From positions 62,001-126,000 of the forward strand of contig NZ_CADIJP010000007.1 in NCBI RefSeq assembly GCF_902859725.1: a stretch of 64,000 nt of DNA, written 5' to 3'. The DNA comes from Achromobacter mucicolens. GTDB taxonomy: Bacteria; Pseudomonadota; Gammaproteobacteria; Burkholderiales; Burkholderiaceae_B. The first letter of the stretch is position 1; each line of letters starts with the position of its first letter. The position numbers were made by a program, and so were the translations under genes. Below are positions 1 through 8,461 of the stretch, piece after piece. The notes below the pieces were generated by a model, which was not told the origin of the DNA, made no database searches, and worked only from the letters and a program-made list of their open reading frames with translations.

Positions 1-41
1 GCGTTCAGGGGAGGAAAGGCGGGCGGTGTGGCTTGCGGCAT
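1..41 (-). CDS. Possible 5' end of a leftward gene that runs off the window
   Basis: An ATG reading leftward at 41 opens a frame beginning MPQATPPAFPPLNA that is still open at the window edge. A GGAAG sequence four bases upstream could be a ribosome binding site. Its position downstream of and in the same direction as the enoyl-CoA hydratase would suit a further operon member. With only 13 codons visible no family can be assigned and the call may be wrong. Confidence 0.25.
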   Translation of the reverse strand, partial: MPQATPPAFPPLN

Positions 42-71
42 GAGACTTCCAGAAGATCCGCCCTGGATTAT

Positions 72-97
72 GGCATCAATGCCATGGCATTCATGCC
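72..97. repeat. Palindrome between the enoyl-CoA hydratase and the next leftward frame
   Basis: The core AATGCCATGGCATT (78-91) is a perfect 14-bp palindrome. It is extended on both sides by GGCAT and ATGCC, with one unpaired position in each arm. It lies just past the 3' end of the enoyl-CoA hydratase. It could be an operator, or an RNA hairpin in the intercistronic region. There is no T-run, so a classical terminator is unlikely. Confidence 0.5.
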
Positions 98-117
98 GCC
101 GCGCGCCGGGCCGCGGC

Positions 118-912
118 CTACGTTGTTCTGCGCCAGGCTGGCTCGCGCTTTTCCAGGAAGGCGGTCACGCCTTCGCGCGCTTCCTCGGTGCTGCGGATGG
201 CCGCGATGCGTTCGACCGAGTCGGCGATCAGGGCCCCATCCAGAGGCTGGCCCGCGAAGTCCCGCACCAGCCGCTTGCTGGCCTGCACGGCGCCCGGGCC
301 ATTGGCGCACAAGGTGCGGCACAGCGCTTCGGCAGCCGCGAGCGCCAGCGCTGCGGGAACCACCTCGTGCACCAGCCCCAGCCGCAACGCGGTGGCGGCG
401 TCAAAACGTTCGGCGGTCAGGAAGTACCGGTTGGCCGCGCGCTCGCCCAGGGCGCGGATCACATAGGGGCTGATGGTGGCGGGCAGCAGGCCCAGTCGGG
501 TCTCGGACAGGCAGAAGTGCGCGCTGTCCGCCGCCACCGCCATGTCGCAGGCGGCCACCAGCCCCAAGCCGCCCGCGTAGGCATCGCCATTGACGCAGGC
601 GACGATGGGTTTCGGGCAGGTCCAGACTGCGTGCAGCATGTCCGCCAGCCGCGTGGCGTCCTGCCGGTTGTCCGCGTCGGTCAGCGTGCCCATTTTGCGC
701 ATCCAGTTCAGGTCGCCGCCGGCGCAGAACGCCTTGCCCGCACCCGTCAGCAGCAGGACCCGGACCTGGGCGTCTTCCACGGCCGTCTTGACCGCCGCCG
801 TCAGCGCGGCGATCAGCGTTTCATCGAACGCGTTGCGCATGTCCGGCCGGTTCAGCGTCAGGCGGGCGATGGGGCCATCGAGGGCCAGGTCCAGCGGTGC
901 GTTCGGCGTCAT
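118..912 (-). CDS. Enoyl-CoA hydratase/isomerase family protein (LiuC/AtuE-like)
   Basis: A 264-residue crotonase-fold protein, expected to hydrate an enoyl-CoA in the cytoplasm. The oxyanion-hole motif CAGGDL lies at 63-68 and a second one at GGLGLVAAC (114-122). Only the second catalytic glutamate is present (E137 in SETRLGLLP). The first glutamate of rat-type hydratases is absent. From memory of the families, this arrangement and the ATISPYV stretch resemble methylglutaconyl-CoA hydratases (LiuC) and the isohexenylglutaconyl-CoA hydratase AtuE. The neighbouring SDR, TetR regulator and acyl-CoA synthetase support a role in branched or terpenoid acyl-CoA breakdown. The start is an ATG 17 bp from an inverted repeat that is probably an operator. 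Substrate is inferred only. Confidence 0.85.
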   Translation of the reverse strand: MTPNAPLDLALDGPIARLTLNRPDMRNAFDETLIAALTAAVKTAVEDAQVRVLLLTGAGKAFCAGGDLNWMRKMGTLTDADNRQDATRLADMLHAVWTCPKPIVACVNGDAYAGGLGLVAACDMAVAADSAHFCLSETRLGLLPATISPYVIRALGERAANRYFLTAERFDAATALRLGLVHEVVPAALALAAAEALCRTLCANGPGAVQASKRLVRDFAGQPLDGALIADSVERIAAIRSTEEAREGVTAFLEKREPAWRRTT

Positions 913-928
913 GCGCGGTCTCCGGTGT

Positions 929-947
929 TATTGATGATGGCTCAATC
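929..947. promoter_or_regulatory. Candidate TetR operator in front of the enoyl-CoA hydratase
   Basis: The sequence is TATTGAT-N5-CTCAATC. It shares its arm sequence and five-base spacing with the repeats at 1014-1032 and 2712-2730. It sits 17-35 bp upstream of the hydratase start, where bound repressor would block transcription. The regulator is inferred to be the TetR protein encoded at 1926-2651. Confidence 0.6.
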
Positions 948-1013
948 GGCGTGGCCATTTGCCTGGCTGATTCTATGGGTAAAAGCGCGATTTCGCGATA
1001 CTTCGTTTGGATA

Positions 1014-1032
1014 TATTGAGTTATCCTCAATA
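1014..1032. promoter_or_regulatory. Candidate TetR operator in front of the SDR gene
   Basis: This is a perfect inverted repeat, TATTGAG-N5-CTCAATA, 19-37 bp upstream of the SDR start codon. It is the best copy of three related sites in the first 2.8 kb, and all three lie in promoter positions of the acyl-CoA gene group. Confidence 0.65.
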
Positions 1033-1050
1033 AAAAATCCGGAGACAGAC

Positions 1051-1962
1051 ATGAGCCAGCATCAGGGCGGCGCGTCCGCCCGTCAGCGTTACGCATCGGT
1101 ATTCCGGCCGGGATTGTTCGACGGCAAGACCGTCATGGTGACCGGCGGCGGCAGCGGCCTGGGCCGATGCACCGCGCATGAGCTGGCGGCGCTGGGCGCC
1201 GGCCTGGCGCTGGTGGGGCGCAACCCCGACAAGCTGCGCACCGTGGCCGAGGAAATCGCCGGCATCTACCCCGAAGCCGCCGGCCGCATCAGCCAGCATG
1301 CGTGCGACATCCGCGACGAGGCCGGCGTTCGCGGCGCCGTGGCCGATGCGCTGGCCGCGCACGGCGGGCTGGACGGCGTATTCAATTGCGCGGGCGGGCA
1401 GTTTCCCGCGCCGCTGGACCAGATCAGCCTGAACGGCTGGAACGCCGTGGTGCAGAACAACCTGCACGGGACGTTTTTGGTGTCGCGCGAGGTCTATACC
1501 CAGCACATGCGCCAGCACGGCGGCGCCATCGTCAACATGCTGGCCGACATCTGGGGCGGCATGCCGGGGATGGGGCATTCCGGCGCGGCGCGCGCGGGCG
1601 TGTGGAACCTGACCGAAACCGCCGCCTGCGAGTGGGCGCATGCCGGCGTGCGCGTGAACGCGGTGGCGCCGGGCTGGATCGCCTCCAGCGGCATGGACAG
1701 CTACGACGAGCATTACCGCGGCGTGTTGCGCGAACTGAAGACCAAGGTTCCGCTGCAGCGTTTCGGCACCGAGGCCGAGCTGGCCGCGGCGGTCGTTTTC
1801 CTGCTGTCGCCCGCGGCGGCGTTCATCAATGGCAGCGTTATCCGCGTCGATGGCGGCGTGCCCAATGCGCGCCATTCGTGGAACCTGCAGCCGGCCGAGC
1901 GCGGCCAGGCCTACAACGGCTTTCCTCAGTACGTGCCGCCGTCGCTGTTTTCGGAAGATTGA
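1051..1962 (+). CDS. SDR-family oxidoreductase with an atypical active site
   Basis: A 303-residue short-chain dehydrogenase/reductase. The NAD(P)-binding motif TGGGSGLG is at 31-38 and the structural NCAG motif at 112-115. The usual YxxxK catalytic pair is not present: the aligned stretch is GHSGAARAG (175-183), with Ser at the Tyr position and Arg at the Lys position. This resembles the HAGSAKAG-type motif of 2,4-dienoyl-CoA reductases, so an enoyl- or dienoyl-CoA substrate is more likely than a simple alcohol. I chose the ATG at 1051 because it follows a GGAGA ribosome binding site; the frame is open far upstream but that part is antisense to the hydratase. The 3' end overlaps the convergent TetR gene by 37 bp. 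Confidence 0.85.
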   Translation: MSQHQGGASARQRYASVFRPGLFDGKTVMVTGGGSGLGRCTAHELAALGAGLALVGRNPDKLRTVAEEIAGIYPEAAGRISQHACDIRDEAGVRGAVADALAAHGGLDGVFNCAGGQFPAPLDQISLNGWNAVVQNNLHGTFLVSREVYTQHMRQHGGAIVNMLADIWGGMPGMGHSGAARAGVWNLTETAACEWAHAGVRVNAVAPGWIASSGMDSYDEHYRGVLRELKTKVPLQRFGTEAELAAAVVFLLSPAAAFINGSVIRVDGGVPNARHSWNLQPAERGQAYNGFPQYVPPSLFSED

Positions 1963-2651
1963 AGGCGATGCAGCGCATTCTGGACTTCGCCCCGGAACTG
2001 CGCCAGCGCCAGCGCATCCTGGCGCGGCGGCTGCAAGGCCTGCCACAAAAAGCCCACCAGGTGGTCGGCGGTGGCCGCCACATCCACGCCCGTGCCGCGC
2101 AGCATCGCGTCCCACAGCACGTGTTCCATCGGCCCATAGACTGCCGAGCGCAGCAGACGCAGCGGCATGTCCTGGCGGATGTCGCCATCCGCCTGGCCTT
2201 GGGCCAGGATGCGCATCAGCGGGGCGGTGTAGCGGCGTTGCAGGCCGGCGTAGATCTCGCCAAAGTCGTCGTTGCGCGCGCGCCCTTCGGACAGGATGAA
2301 CGCGCACAGGCCGGGCCCCTCGGCCAGCAGATGGCGCAGGTGCGTATGGACCAGGTAATGCAGTTGGGCCCGCGTGCCGTGGATATGGGGCAGGTGATCT
2401 TCCACCCGCGCGATGATTTCGTCGTACCAGTCGCTGATCACGCGCACGCAGAGTTCGCGCTTGCCGCCGAAGTACGTAAAGACGGTGGCTTCCGAAACGC
2501 CCAGGCGCTGCGCGATCTCGGTGGTGGTGGCCGCCTGGAATCCCGCTTCGGAGAACACCTGGCGTGCGACCCGCAGGATGTCGCGGATGCGTTGCTCGGA
2601 CTTGGCGCTGGCCGGCGGGCGGCGCATCGGGACGGCTGGGCTATTTTCCAT
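1926..2651 (-). CDS. TetR-family transcriptional regulator
   Basis: A 241-residue repressor-type regulator. The N-terminal TetR helix-turn-helix (about residues 20-65) contains TTTEIAQRLGVSEATVFTYF, the typical recognition region. The remaining two thirds would form the ligand-binding and dimerisation domain, probably sensing an acyl-CoA. It is divergent from the acyl-CoA synthetase and convergent with the SDR gene. I start it at the ATG at 2651; an upstream in-frame start would run into the promoter region, and MRRPPAS at 2627 is an alternative. The three TATTGAG-type inverted repeats at the neighbouring promoters are its likely operators, one of them in its own promoter region, which suggests autoregulation. 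Confidence 0.85.
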   Translation of the reverse strand: MENSPAVPMRRPPASAKSEQRIRDILRVARQVFSEAGFQAATTTEIAQRLGVSEATVFTYFGGKRELCVRVISDWYDEIIARVEDHLPHIHGTRAQLHYLVHTHLRHLLAEGPGLCAFILSEGRARNDDFGEIYAGLQRRYTAPLMRILAQGQADGDIRQDMPLRLLRSAVYGPMEHVLWDAMLRGTGVDVAATADHLVGFLWQALQPPRQDALALAQFRGEVQNALHRLQSSENSDGGTY

Positions 2652-2711
2652 GCAGGCAACAGGCGAAAAAAGGGGCGGGCGGCCTGTCTGGCCGTCCGCG
2701 CGAGCGCCTAT

Positions 2712-2730
2712 TATTGAGCGAGGGTCAACG
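2712..2730. promoter_or_regulatory. Candidate TetR operator between the regulator and the acyl-CoA synthetase
   Basis: The sequence is TATTGAG-N5-GTCAACG. The left arm matches the perfect copy at 1014-1032 exactly and the right arm partly, with the same spacing. It lies in the 152-bp divergent region between the TetR gene and the acyl-CoA synthetase, so it could control both. Confidence 0.5.
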
Positions 2731-2803
2731 CCGTGGCAAGGCGGGATGCAACCGGCCGCCGCGGCCCCTTCATGGCAACAACCATAATCATCAAGAGACA
2801 ACC

Positions 2804-4450
2804 ATGCTGCATAGAGCAGATTCCTACGCGCAAGTCCTGTCCACGTTCCAGTGGCAGGTGCCCGCGGCCTACAACATCGGCGTCGACGTGTGCGACAAGT
2901 GGGCGGACGGCAGCGGCCGGCTGGCGCTGATCTATGAAAAGAGCGATGGGGCGCAGACGCGCTACACGTTCGACCAGATCAAGGCGCAGTCGAACCAGCT
3001 GGCCAACAGCCTGGCGCGCTACGGCATCCGCCGGGGCGACCGCGTGGCCATCTACCTGCCGCAGGCGCCCGAAACCGCCATCGCCCATGTCGCCGCCTAC
3101 AAGATGGGCGCGGTGGCGGTGCCGCTTTTCACGCTCTTCGGGGTGGACGCCATCCAGTACCGGCTGGCCAACAGCGGGGCGTCGGCGCTCATCACCGACG
3201 CCGAAGGCTGCCGCAAGCTGCTCGAGATCCGCGACAGCCTGCCGGATCTGAAAGTGATCTATTGCATCGACGGCGCGGCGGGGGGTGTGGAAGACCCGGC
3301 GGCGGCCGTCAATGCGCTGCCGTTCCAGCAAAGCCTGGCGCTGGAGGCTGACGCGTTCGACCCCGTGGCGACGGCGGCCGACGATCCGGCGGTCATCATC
3401 TACACCTCGGGCACCACCGGCAAGCCCAAGGGCGCGCTGCATGCGCACCGTGTGCTGCTGGGCCATCTGCCCGGCGTCGAGATGTCGCACGAGTTCTTTC
3501 CGGAAAATGCCGTCCTGATGTGGACGCCGGCCGACTGGGCGTGGATCGGCGGGCTGCTGGATGTGCTGTTGCCGTCGTGGCACCACGGCGTGCCGGTGCT
3601 GGCGCGGCGGTTCGAGAAATTCGACGGCGCCTCGGCGCTGGAGCTCATGGCGCGCCACGGCGTCACGCACACTTTCCTGCCACCGACCGCGCTCAAGATG
3701 ATGCGCGGCTGCGAATGGCCCGAGCACGCCGGGCCGCGCGCGCTGCGCTCGGTGGCCAGCGGCGGCGAATCGCTGGGCGCGGAACTCATCGACTGGGGCC
3801 GCCGCGTGCTGGGCGTGACCATCAACGAGTTCTACGGCCAGACCGAATGCAACATGATCGTGTCCTCGTGCTCGTCGCTGTTCGACCCCTGCCTGGGCGC
3901 CATCGGCCGCGCCGCGCCCGGTCACCGGGTCGCTATTGTGGATGACGCCGGGGCCGAGTTGGCCGATGGACAAGAGGGCAACATCGGCGTAATGCGCCCG
4001 GATCCGGTCATGTTCCTGGGGTACTGGAACAACCCGGCGGCGACAGCGGAAAAATTTGCCGGCGATTATCTTCTGACCGGCGATATCGGCGTGCGCGACG
4101 CGCAAGGTTTCATCCGGTTCGTGGGCCGTAACGACGACGTCATCACCAGCGCCGGCTACCGGATTGGCCCCGGCCCCATCGAAGACTGCCTGCTCGGGCA
4201 TCCCGCAGTGCGCATGGCGGCGGTGGTGGGCATGCCGGATGCCGAGCGCACGGAAATCGTGGTGGCGTATGTGGTGCTGAAAGAGGGGGTCGAAGGCGAC
4301 GAGGCGCTGGTCAAGGCGCTGCAGGCGCATGTCCGCACCCGGCTGGCCGCCCATGAATATCCGCGCGCGATCCGGTTTGTAACCAGTTTGCCGACGACCG
4401 CGACGGGCAAGATTATCCGCCGGGAGTTGCGCGCCGGTTACCCGGCCTGA
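2804..4450 (+). CDS. AMP-binding acyl-CoA synthetase (medium-chain/acetyl-CoA synthetase type)
   Basis: A 548-residue adenylate-forming enzyme that activates a carboxylic acid to its CoA thioester using ATP. The phosphate-binding motif YTSGTTGKPKG lies at 200-210, a YGQTE adenine-binding motif follows at about 344-348, and LLTGD leads into the hinge. The C-terminal TATGKIIRREL carries the lysine needed for adenylation. Length and motifs fit the AcsM/medium-chain ligase branch. It is divergent from the TetR regulator and probably supplies acyl-CoA to the hydratase and SDR encoded nearby. I chose the ATG at 2804; the frame extends upstream but overlaps the TetR gene. The exact acid is unknown. 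Confidence 0.88.
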   Translation: MLHRADSYAQVLSTFQWQVPAAYNIGVDVCDKWADGSGRLALIYEKSDGAQTRYTFDQIKAQSNQLANSLARYGIRRGDRVAIYLPQAPETAIAHVAAYKMGAVAVPLFTLFGVDAIQYRLANSGASALITDAEGCRKLLEIRDSLPDLKVIYCIDGAAGGVEDPAAAVNALPFQQSLALEADAFDPVATAADDPAVIIYTSGTTGKPKGALHAHRVLLGHLPGVEMSHEFFPENAVLMWTPADWAWIGGLLDVLLPSWHHGVPVLARRFEKFDGASALELMARHGVTHTFLPPTALKMMRGCEWPEHAGPRALRSVASGGESLGAELIDWGRRVLGVTINEFYGQTECNMIVSSCSSLFDPCLGAIGRAAPGHRVAIVDDAGAELADGQEGNIGVMRPDPVMFLGYWNNPAATAEKFAGDYLLTGDIGVRDAQGFIRFVGRNDDVITSAGYRIGPGPIEDCLLGHPAVRMAAVVGMPDAERTEIVVAYVVLKEGVEGDEALVKALQAHVRTRLAAHEYPRAIRFVTSLPTTATGKIIRRELRAGYPA

Positions 4451-4489
4451 GCCGTCTCACCCAGTGACAATCTCCTCCATGTGGATGGG

Positions 4490-4520
4490 TTGACGGGTTG
4501 CCCGGCGCTGCAAGTATGAT
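4490..4520 (+). promoter_or_regulatory. Possible sigma-70 promoter of pckG
   Basis: TTGACG (4490-4495) and TATGAT (4515-4520) are separated by 19 bp, slightly longer than the optimum. Transcription would begin near 4527, placing the strong hairpin at 4532-4561 at the very 5' end of the mRNA. Confidence 0.4.
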
Positions 4521-4531
4521 GGCGCAAACTG

Positions 4532-4561
4532 GATACGGCCCCACTCAATTGGGGCCGTATC
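4532..4561 (+). other. Strong hairpin in the pckG leader
   Basis: A perfect 12-bp stem (GATACGGCCCCA with its complement) encloses a six-base loop. It ends 30 bp before the pckG start codon. No U-run follows, so it is unlikely to be an efficient intrinsic terminator for the acyl-CoA synthetase. A 5' mRNA-stabilising hairpin or a regulatory leader is as likely. Confidence 0.6.
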
Positions 4562-4591
4562 ACCTTTAGCCAAAGTATGGAGATAACCCCA

Positions 4592-6448
4592 ATGAATAAG
4601 CCTTTGGACGGGGGACTGGCAGCCTTGAACGTGCCCGCGTACGTCAAGCACCGCGGACTGATCGACTGGGTTGCCAGTTTCGTCGCGCTGGCCAAGCCCG
4701 ATCGCGTCGTGTGGTGCGATGGCTCGCAGGAAGAGTACGACCGCTTGTGCGAGCAGATGGTCCAGTCCGGCACCATGCGCCGGCTCAACCCCGCCAAGCG
4801 CCCCAATTCCTATCTCGCGTGGTCCGACCCGTCCGACGTGGCGCGGGTTGAAGACCGCACCTTCATCTGCTCGGACCGCGCCGAAGACGCCGGCCCCACC
4901 AACAACTGGGCCGACCCGGCCGAAATGCGCGACACGCTGAACGGCCTGTTCGACGGCGCCATGCGCGGCCGCACGCTGTACGTGGTGCCGTTCTCGATGG
5001 GCCCGCTGGGTTCGGACATCGCCCACATCGGCGTCGAACTGTCCGACAGCCCGTACGTGGCCGTGAACATGCGCATCATGACGCGCATGGGCAAGCAGGT
5101 CTATGACGTGCTGGGCACCGATGGCGACTTCGTGCCCTGCCTGCATTCGGTCGGCAAGCCGCTGGCCGAAGGCGAGGCCGACGTGGCCTGGCCGTGCAAC
5201 CCCACCAAGTACATCGTGCACTTCCCCAAGACCCGCGAAATCTGGAGCTACGGCTCCGGCTATGGCGGTAACGCGCTGCTGGGCAAGAAGTGCTTTGCGC
5301 TGCGCATCGCATCCACGATGGGCCGCGACCAGGGTTGGCTGGCCGAACACATGCTGATCCTGGGCGTGACTTCGCCCAAGGGCCGCAAGTACCACGTCGC
5401 GGCCGCCTTCCCGTCGGCCTGCGGCAAGACCAACTTCGCCATGCTGATCCCGCCGCAAGGCATGGACGGCTGGAAGGTCACCACCATTGGCGACGACATC
5501 GCCTGGATCAAGCCCGGCCCGGACGGCCGCCTGCACGCCATCAACCCCGAGGCCGGCTACTTTGGCGTGGCCCCCGGCACCAGCGAGCAGACCAACTTCA
5601 ACGCCATGGCCACGCTCAAGGCCAACGTCATCTTCACCAACGTCGCGCTGACCGACGACGGCGACGTCTGGTGGGAAGGCATGACCGACACGCCGCCGGC
5701 GCACCTGGTCGACTGGCAGGGCAAGGACTGGACGCCTGAAATCGCGCGCGAAACCGGCCGTAAGGCCGCGCACCCGAACGCGCGCTTCACCGCGCCCGCC
5801 TCGCAGTGCCCGTCCATCGACCCCGAATGGGAAAACCCCAAGGGCGTGGTCATCGACGCGTTCATCTTCGGCGGCCGCCGCTCCACCACCGTGCCGCTCG
5901 TCACCGAAGCCCGCAACTGGGTCGAAGGCGTCTACATGGCCGCCACGATGGGCTCCGAGACCACCGCCGCGGCCGCCGGCCAGCAAGGCGTGGTGCGCCG
6001 CGACCCGTTCGCCATGCTGCCGTTCTGCGGCTACAACATGAGCGACTACTTCGGCCACTGGCTCAATCTGGGCAAGCAGCTCGAAGCCGCCGGCGCGACC
6101 CTGCCGCGCATCTATTGCGTGAACTGGTTCCGCAAGGGTCCGGACGGCAAGTTCGTCTGGCCGGGCTTTGGCGACAACATGCGTGTGCTGCGCTGGATGC
6201 TGGGCCGCATCGACGGCCAATCCAAGGGCGTGGACCAGGTGTTCGGCGTGTCGCCCAGCTACCAGGACATCGACTGGACCGGACTGGAATTCAGCCCGGA
6301 CAAGTTCGAGCAGGTCATGTCGGTGGACGAGAACGCCTGGCGCGAAGAACTGGCGCTGCACCACGAGCTCTTCGGCCAGCTGTCGCAAGGCCTGCCCGAC
6401 GAACTGCGCACCACCAAGACCGAGATCGAAGGCCGTCTGGCGGCTTGA
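4592..6448 (+). CDS. pckG: Phosphoenolpyruvate carboxykinase (GTP)
   Basis: A 618-residue enzyme that converts oxaloacetate and GTP to phosphoenolpyruvate, CO2 and GDP, the entry step of gluconeogenesis from organic acids. The kinase-1 phosphate loop is SACGKTNF (about 275-282). A downstream [12 protein letters not shown] stretch and the NWFRKG motif near the C terminus are typical of the GTP-dependent family rather than the ATP-dependent one. Length is normal for the family. I start at the ATG at 4592; an in-frame ATG 15 bp upstream is possible. It stands alone between a hairpin-bearing leader and a good intrinsic terminator, so it is probably monocistronic. It fits an organism living on acids taken up by Tct/Bug systems. 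Confidence 0.97.
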   Translation: MNKPLDGGLAALNVPAYVKHRGLIDWVASFVALAKPDRVVWCDGSQEEYDRLCEQMVQSGTMRRLNPAKRPNSYLAWSDPSDVARVEDRTFICSDRAEDAGPTNNWADPAEMRDTLNGLFDGAMRGRTLYVVPFSMGPLGSDIAHIGVELSDSPYVAVNMRIMTRMGKQVYDVLGTDGDFVPCLHSVGKPLAEGEADVAWPCNPTKYIVHFPKTREIWSYGSGYGGNALLGKKCFALRIASTMGRDQGWLAEHMLILGVTSPKGRKYHVAAAFPSACGKTNFAMLIPPQGMDGWKVTTIGDDIAWIKPGPDGRLHAINPEAGYFGVAPGTSEQTNFNAMATLKANVIFTNVALTDDGDVWWEGMTDTPPAHLVDWQGKDWTPEIARETGRKAAHPNARFTAPASQCPSIDPEWENPKGVVIDAFIFGGRRSTTVPLVTEARNWVEGVYMAATMGSETTAAAAGQQGVVRRDPFAMLPFCGYNMSDYFGHWLNLGKQLEAAGATLPRIYCVNWFRKGPDGKFVWPGFGDNMRVLRWMLGRIDGQSKGVDQVFGVSPSYQDIDWTGLEFSPDKFEQVMSVDENAWREELALHHELFGQLSQGLPDELRTTKTEIEGRLAA

Positions 6449-6474
6449 GACTGCTGGATCCGGTGGTTTGAACA

Positions 6475-6506
6475 AACCCGCCTGCTTTGCGCAGGCGGGT
6501 TTTTTT
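6475..6506 (+). terminator. Rho-independent terminator of pckG
   Basis: An 11-bp perfect GC-rich stem with a five-base loop (TTTGC) is followed directly by a run of T residues, 27 bp past the pckG stop codon. It also separates pckG from the convergent aldo/keto reductase gene. Confidence 0.9.
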
Positions 6507-6533
6507 GCGTGCAGCGGGTTCAGCCCAGGGGGC

Positions 6534-7412
6534 TTAATGCGTCTTGCTGGCCGCGATGCCGTCCAGCGCCTTGGCCACGTCGTCCGGCAACTGCAGCGAC
6601 GCGGCTGCCAGGTTTTCCCGCAGGTGTTTCGGGGAAGACGTTCCCGGAATCAGCAGGATGTTGGGTGAGCGGCGCAGCAGCCAGGCCAGCGCCGTCTGCA
6701 TCGGCGTCGCGCCGATCCGCGCCGCGGCGTCGTTCAGGACGGACGACTGCAACGGGCTGAAGCCGCCCAGCGGAAAGAACGGCACATAGGGGATCCCTTC
6801 GCGCGCCAGGTCGTCGATCAGCGCATCGTCGGCCCGGTGCGCGACGTTGTACTGGTTCTGCACGCACACGATGTCGCAGATGCCGCGGCCCTGCGCCACC
6901 TGCGTGGGCGTCACGTTGCTCAGCCCGATGTGCCGGATCAGGCCTTGCTGCTGCAGGCCCGCCAGCACGGACAGCGGTTCCTCGATGGAGCCTTCCGCCG
7001 GGCCGTGCACGTCGAACATGGCGCGCAGGTTGACCACGTCCAGCACGTCCCGTCCCAGGTTGCGCAGGTTGTCGTGCACCGCGCGGGTCAGCTGTTCGGC
7101 CGAGAACGCGGGATTCCAGGACGCATCGTCGCCGCGCACCGCGCCCACCTTGGTCACGATCACCAGCTCATCGGAATAGGGGGCCAGTGCCTCGCGAATC
7201 AGCTGGTTGGTGATGTGCGGGCCGTAGAAATCGCTGGTGTCGATGTGGTTGACGCCCGCGGCCACGGCCTCGCGCAGGACGGCCAGCGCGGCGTCGCGAT
7301 CCTTGGGCGGCCCGAAAACGCCGGGGCCGGCAAGCTGCATGGCGCCGTAGCCAAGCCGATAAACCTGGCGCGAGCCGAGGGCGTAGGTGCCGCTGTCTGC
7401 GAGTTGAGTCAT
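6534..7412 (-). CDS. pdxI: Aldo/keto reductase, PdxI (YdbC)-like
   Basis: A 292-residue NADPH-dependent aldo/keto reductase. The HIDTSDFYGPH stretch supplies catalytic D58 and Y63, and K88 lies in VTKVG. The usual catalytic histidine is replaced by N128 (VVNLR). The sequence, including LAGPGVFGPP near the N terminus and the IPGTSS cofactor-binding segment, closely resembles my recollection of E. coli YdbC/PdxI, a pyridoxine 4-dehydrogenase that reduces pyridoxal. The Asn at the His position is shared with that group. I start at the ATG at 7412. It is divergent from a LysR gene 108 bp away, which is the obvious candidate regulator. Exact substrate is inferred from similarity only. Confidence 0.85.
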   Translation of the reverse strand: MTQLADSGTYALGSRQVYRLGYGAMQLAGPGVFGPPKDRDAALAVLREAVAAGVNHIDTSDFYGPHITNQLIREALAPYSDELVIVTKVGAVRGDDASWNPAFSAEQLTRAVHDNLRNLGRDVLDVVNLRAMFDVHGPAEGSIEEPLSVLAGLQQQGLIRHIGLSNVTPTQVAQGRGICDIVCVQNQYNVAHRADDALIDDLAREGIPYVPFFPLGGFSPLQSSVLNDAAARIGATPMQTALAWLLRRSPNILLIPGTSSPKHLRENLAAASLQLPDDVAKALDGIAASKTH

Positions 7413-7520
7413 GTCTGATCCTGTTTGAAATGAAAGGGGGGGCATGGGCCAAACGATAGAACTTCCATCGCCGCCTGATAAGCCAATACAATCCGCACGG
7501 CTTGTACGGAAAAATGAACA

Positions 7521-8426
7521 ATGGCGACCGACCTCGATGACCTCAACGCCTTCGTCGCGGTGGCGCGCGCGCAGGGCTTTCGCGAAGCGGCCCGCACGGC
7601 CGGCACCAGCGCCTCGCGGTTAAGCGACACCGTGCGCCGCCTTGAGGCGCAACTAGGGGTGCGGCTCTTTAACCGCACCACGCGCTCGGTCGCGCTGACG
7701 CAGGCCGGCCAGGAACTGCTGGCCCGGCTGGCGCCCGCGCTGACGGAAGTGGAGGCGGCGCTGGACGCCGTCAACGTGTTTCGCGACAAGCCCGCCGGCA
7801 CGCTCAGGCTCAATGTGCCGCTCAGCGCCGCGCGGCTGGTGCTGCCGTCCATCGTGCCGGCCTTCCTTGCCGCCTATCCCGACATCCGCCTGGAAGTCGT
7901 GGCCGAAGAGAGCTTCGTCGACGTGCTGGCCGCCGGGTGCGACGCCGGCATCCGCTACGACGACCGGCTGGAACAGGACATGATCGCCGTGCCCATCGGC
8001 CCGCGCGTGCAGCGTTTTGCGGCCGGCGCCTCGCCCGCCTACCTGGACCGGCACGGACGCCCCGCCCATCCCGAAGCCCTGATGCAGCACGCCTGCCTGC
8101 GCGGCCGGTTCCCCAGCGGGTCAATGCCGCCGTGGGAGTTCGAGCGTGACGGGGAATCGGTGCGCATCGACGCATCGGGTCCGCTGGTCGTGCAGATCGG
8201 CGGCGCGGTCGACCTGGCCGTGGATGCGGCCATCGCGGGCGTCGGTGTCGTGTATCTGTTCGAAGACTGGCTGCGCTTGCACTTCGAAAGCGGCGCGCTG
8301 GAACCCGTGCTGGAGCCCTGGTGGCCGCAGTTCTCGGGACCGTTTCTGTATTACTCCGGCCGACGGCTAGTGCCTTCGCCGCTCAAGGCGCTGATCGACT
8401 TCATCAAGGCGCAGCCGATTTCCTGA
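7521..8426 (+). CDS. LysR-family transcriptional regulator
   Basis: A 301-residue LysR-type protein. The winged helix-turn-helix at residues 1-60 includes EAARTAGTSASRLSDTVRRL, followed by the linker helix and a two-lobed effector-binding domain starting near residue 90. It is transcribed away from the PdxI-like reductase with 108 bp between the start codons, the usual arrangement for a LysR regulator and its target. No effector can be read from the sequence. The downstream methyltransferase starts within 36 bp and may be co-transcribed. Confidence 0.9.
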   Translation: MATDLDDLNAFVAVARAQGFREAARTAGTSASRLSDTVRRLEAQLGVRLFNRTTRSVALTQAGQELLARLAPALTEVEAALDAVNVFRDKPAGTLRLNVPLSAARLVLPSIVPAFLAAYPDIRLEVVAEESFVDVLAAGCDAGIRYDDRLEQDMIAVPIGPRVQRFAAGASPAYLDRHGRPAHPEALMQHACLRGRFPSGSMPPWEFERDGESVRIDASGPLVVQIGGAVDLAVDAAIAGVGVVYLFEDWLRLHFESGALEPVLEPWWPQFSGPFLYYSGRRLVPSPLKALIDFIKAQPIS

Positions 8427-8461
8427 AAGGTGCGCTCGGTCTCGCCGGCCTGCGCCGTTTG

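Noticed and set aside
28-1050. Upstream extension of the SDR frame
   Set aside because: The extension is antisense to the hydratase and has no family-like sequence; the ATG at 1051 has a ribosome binding site and starts a normal-length SDR.
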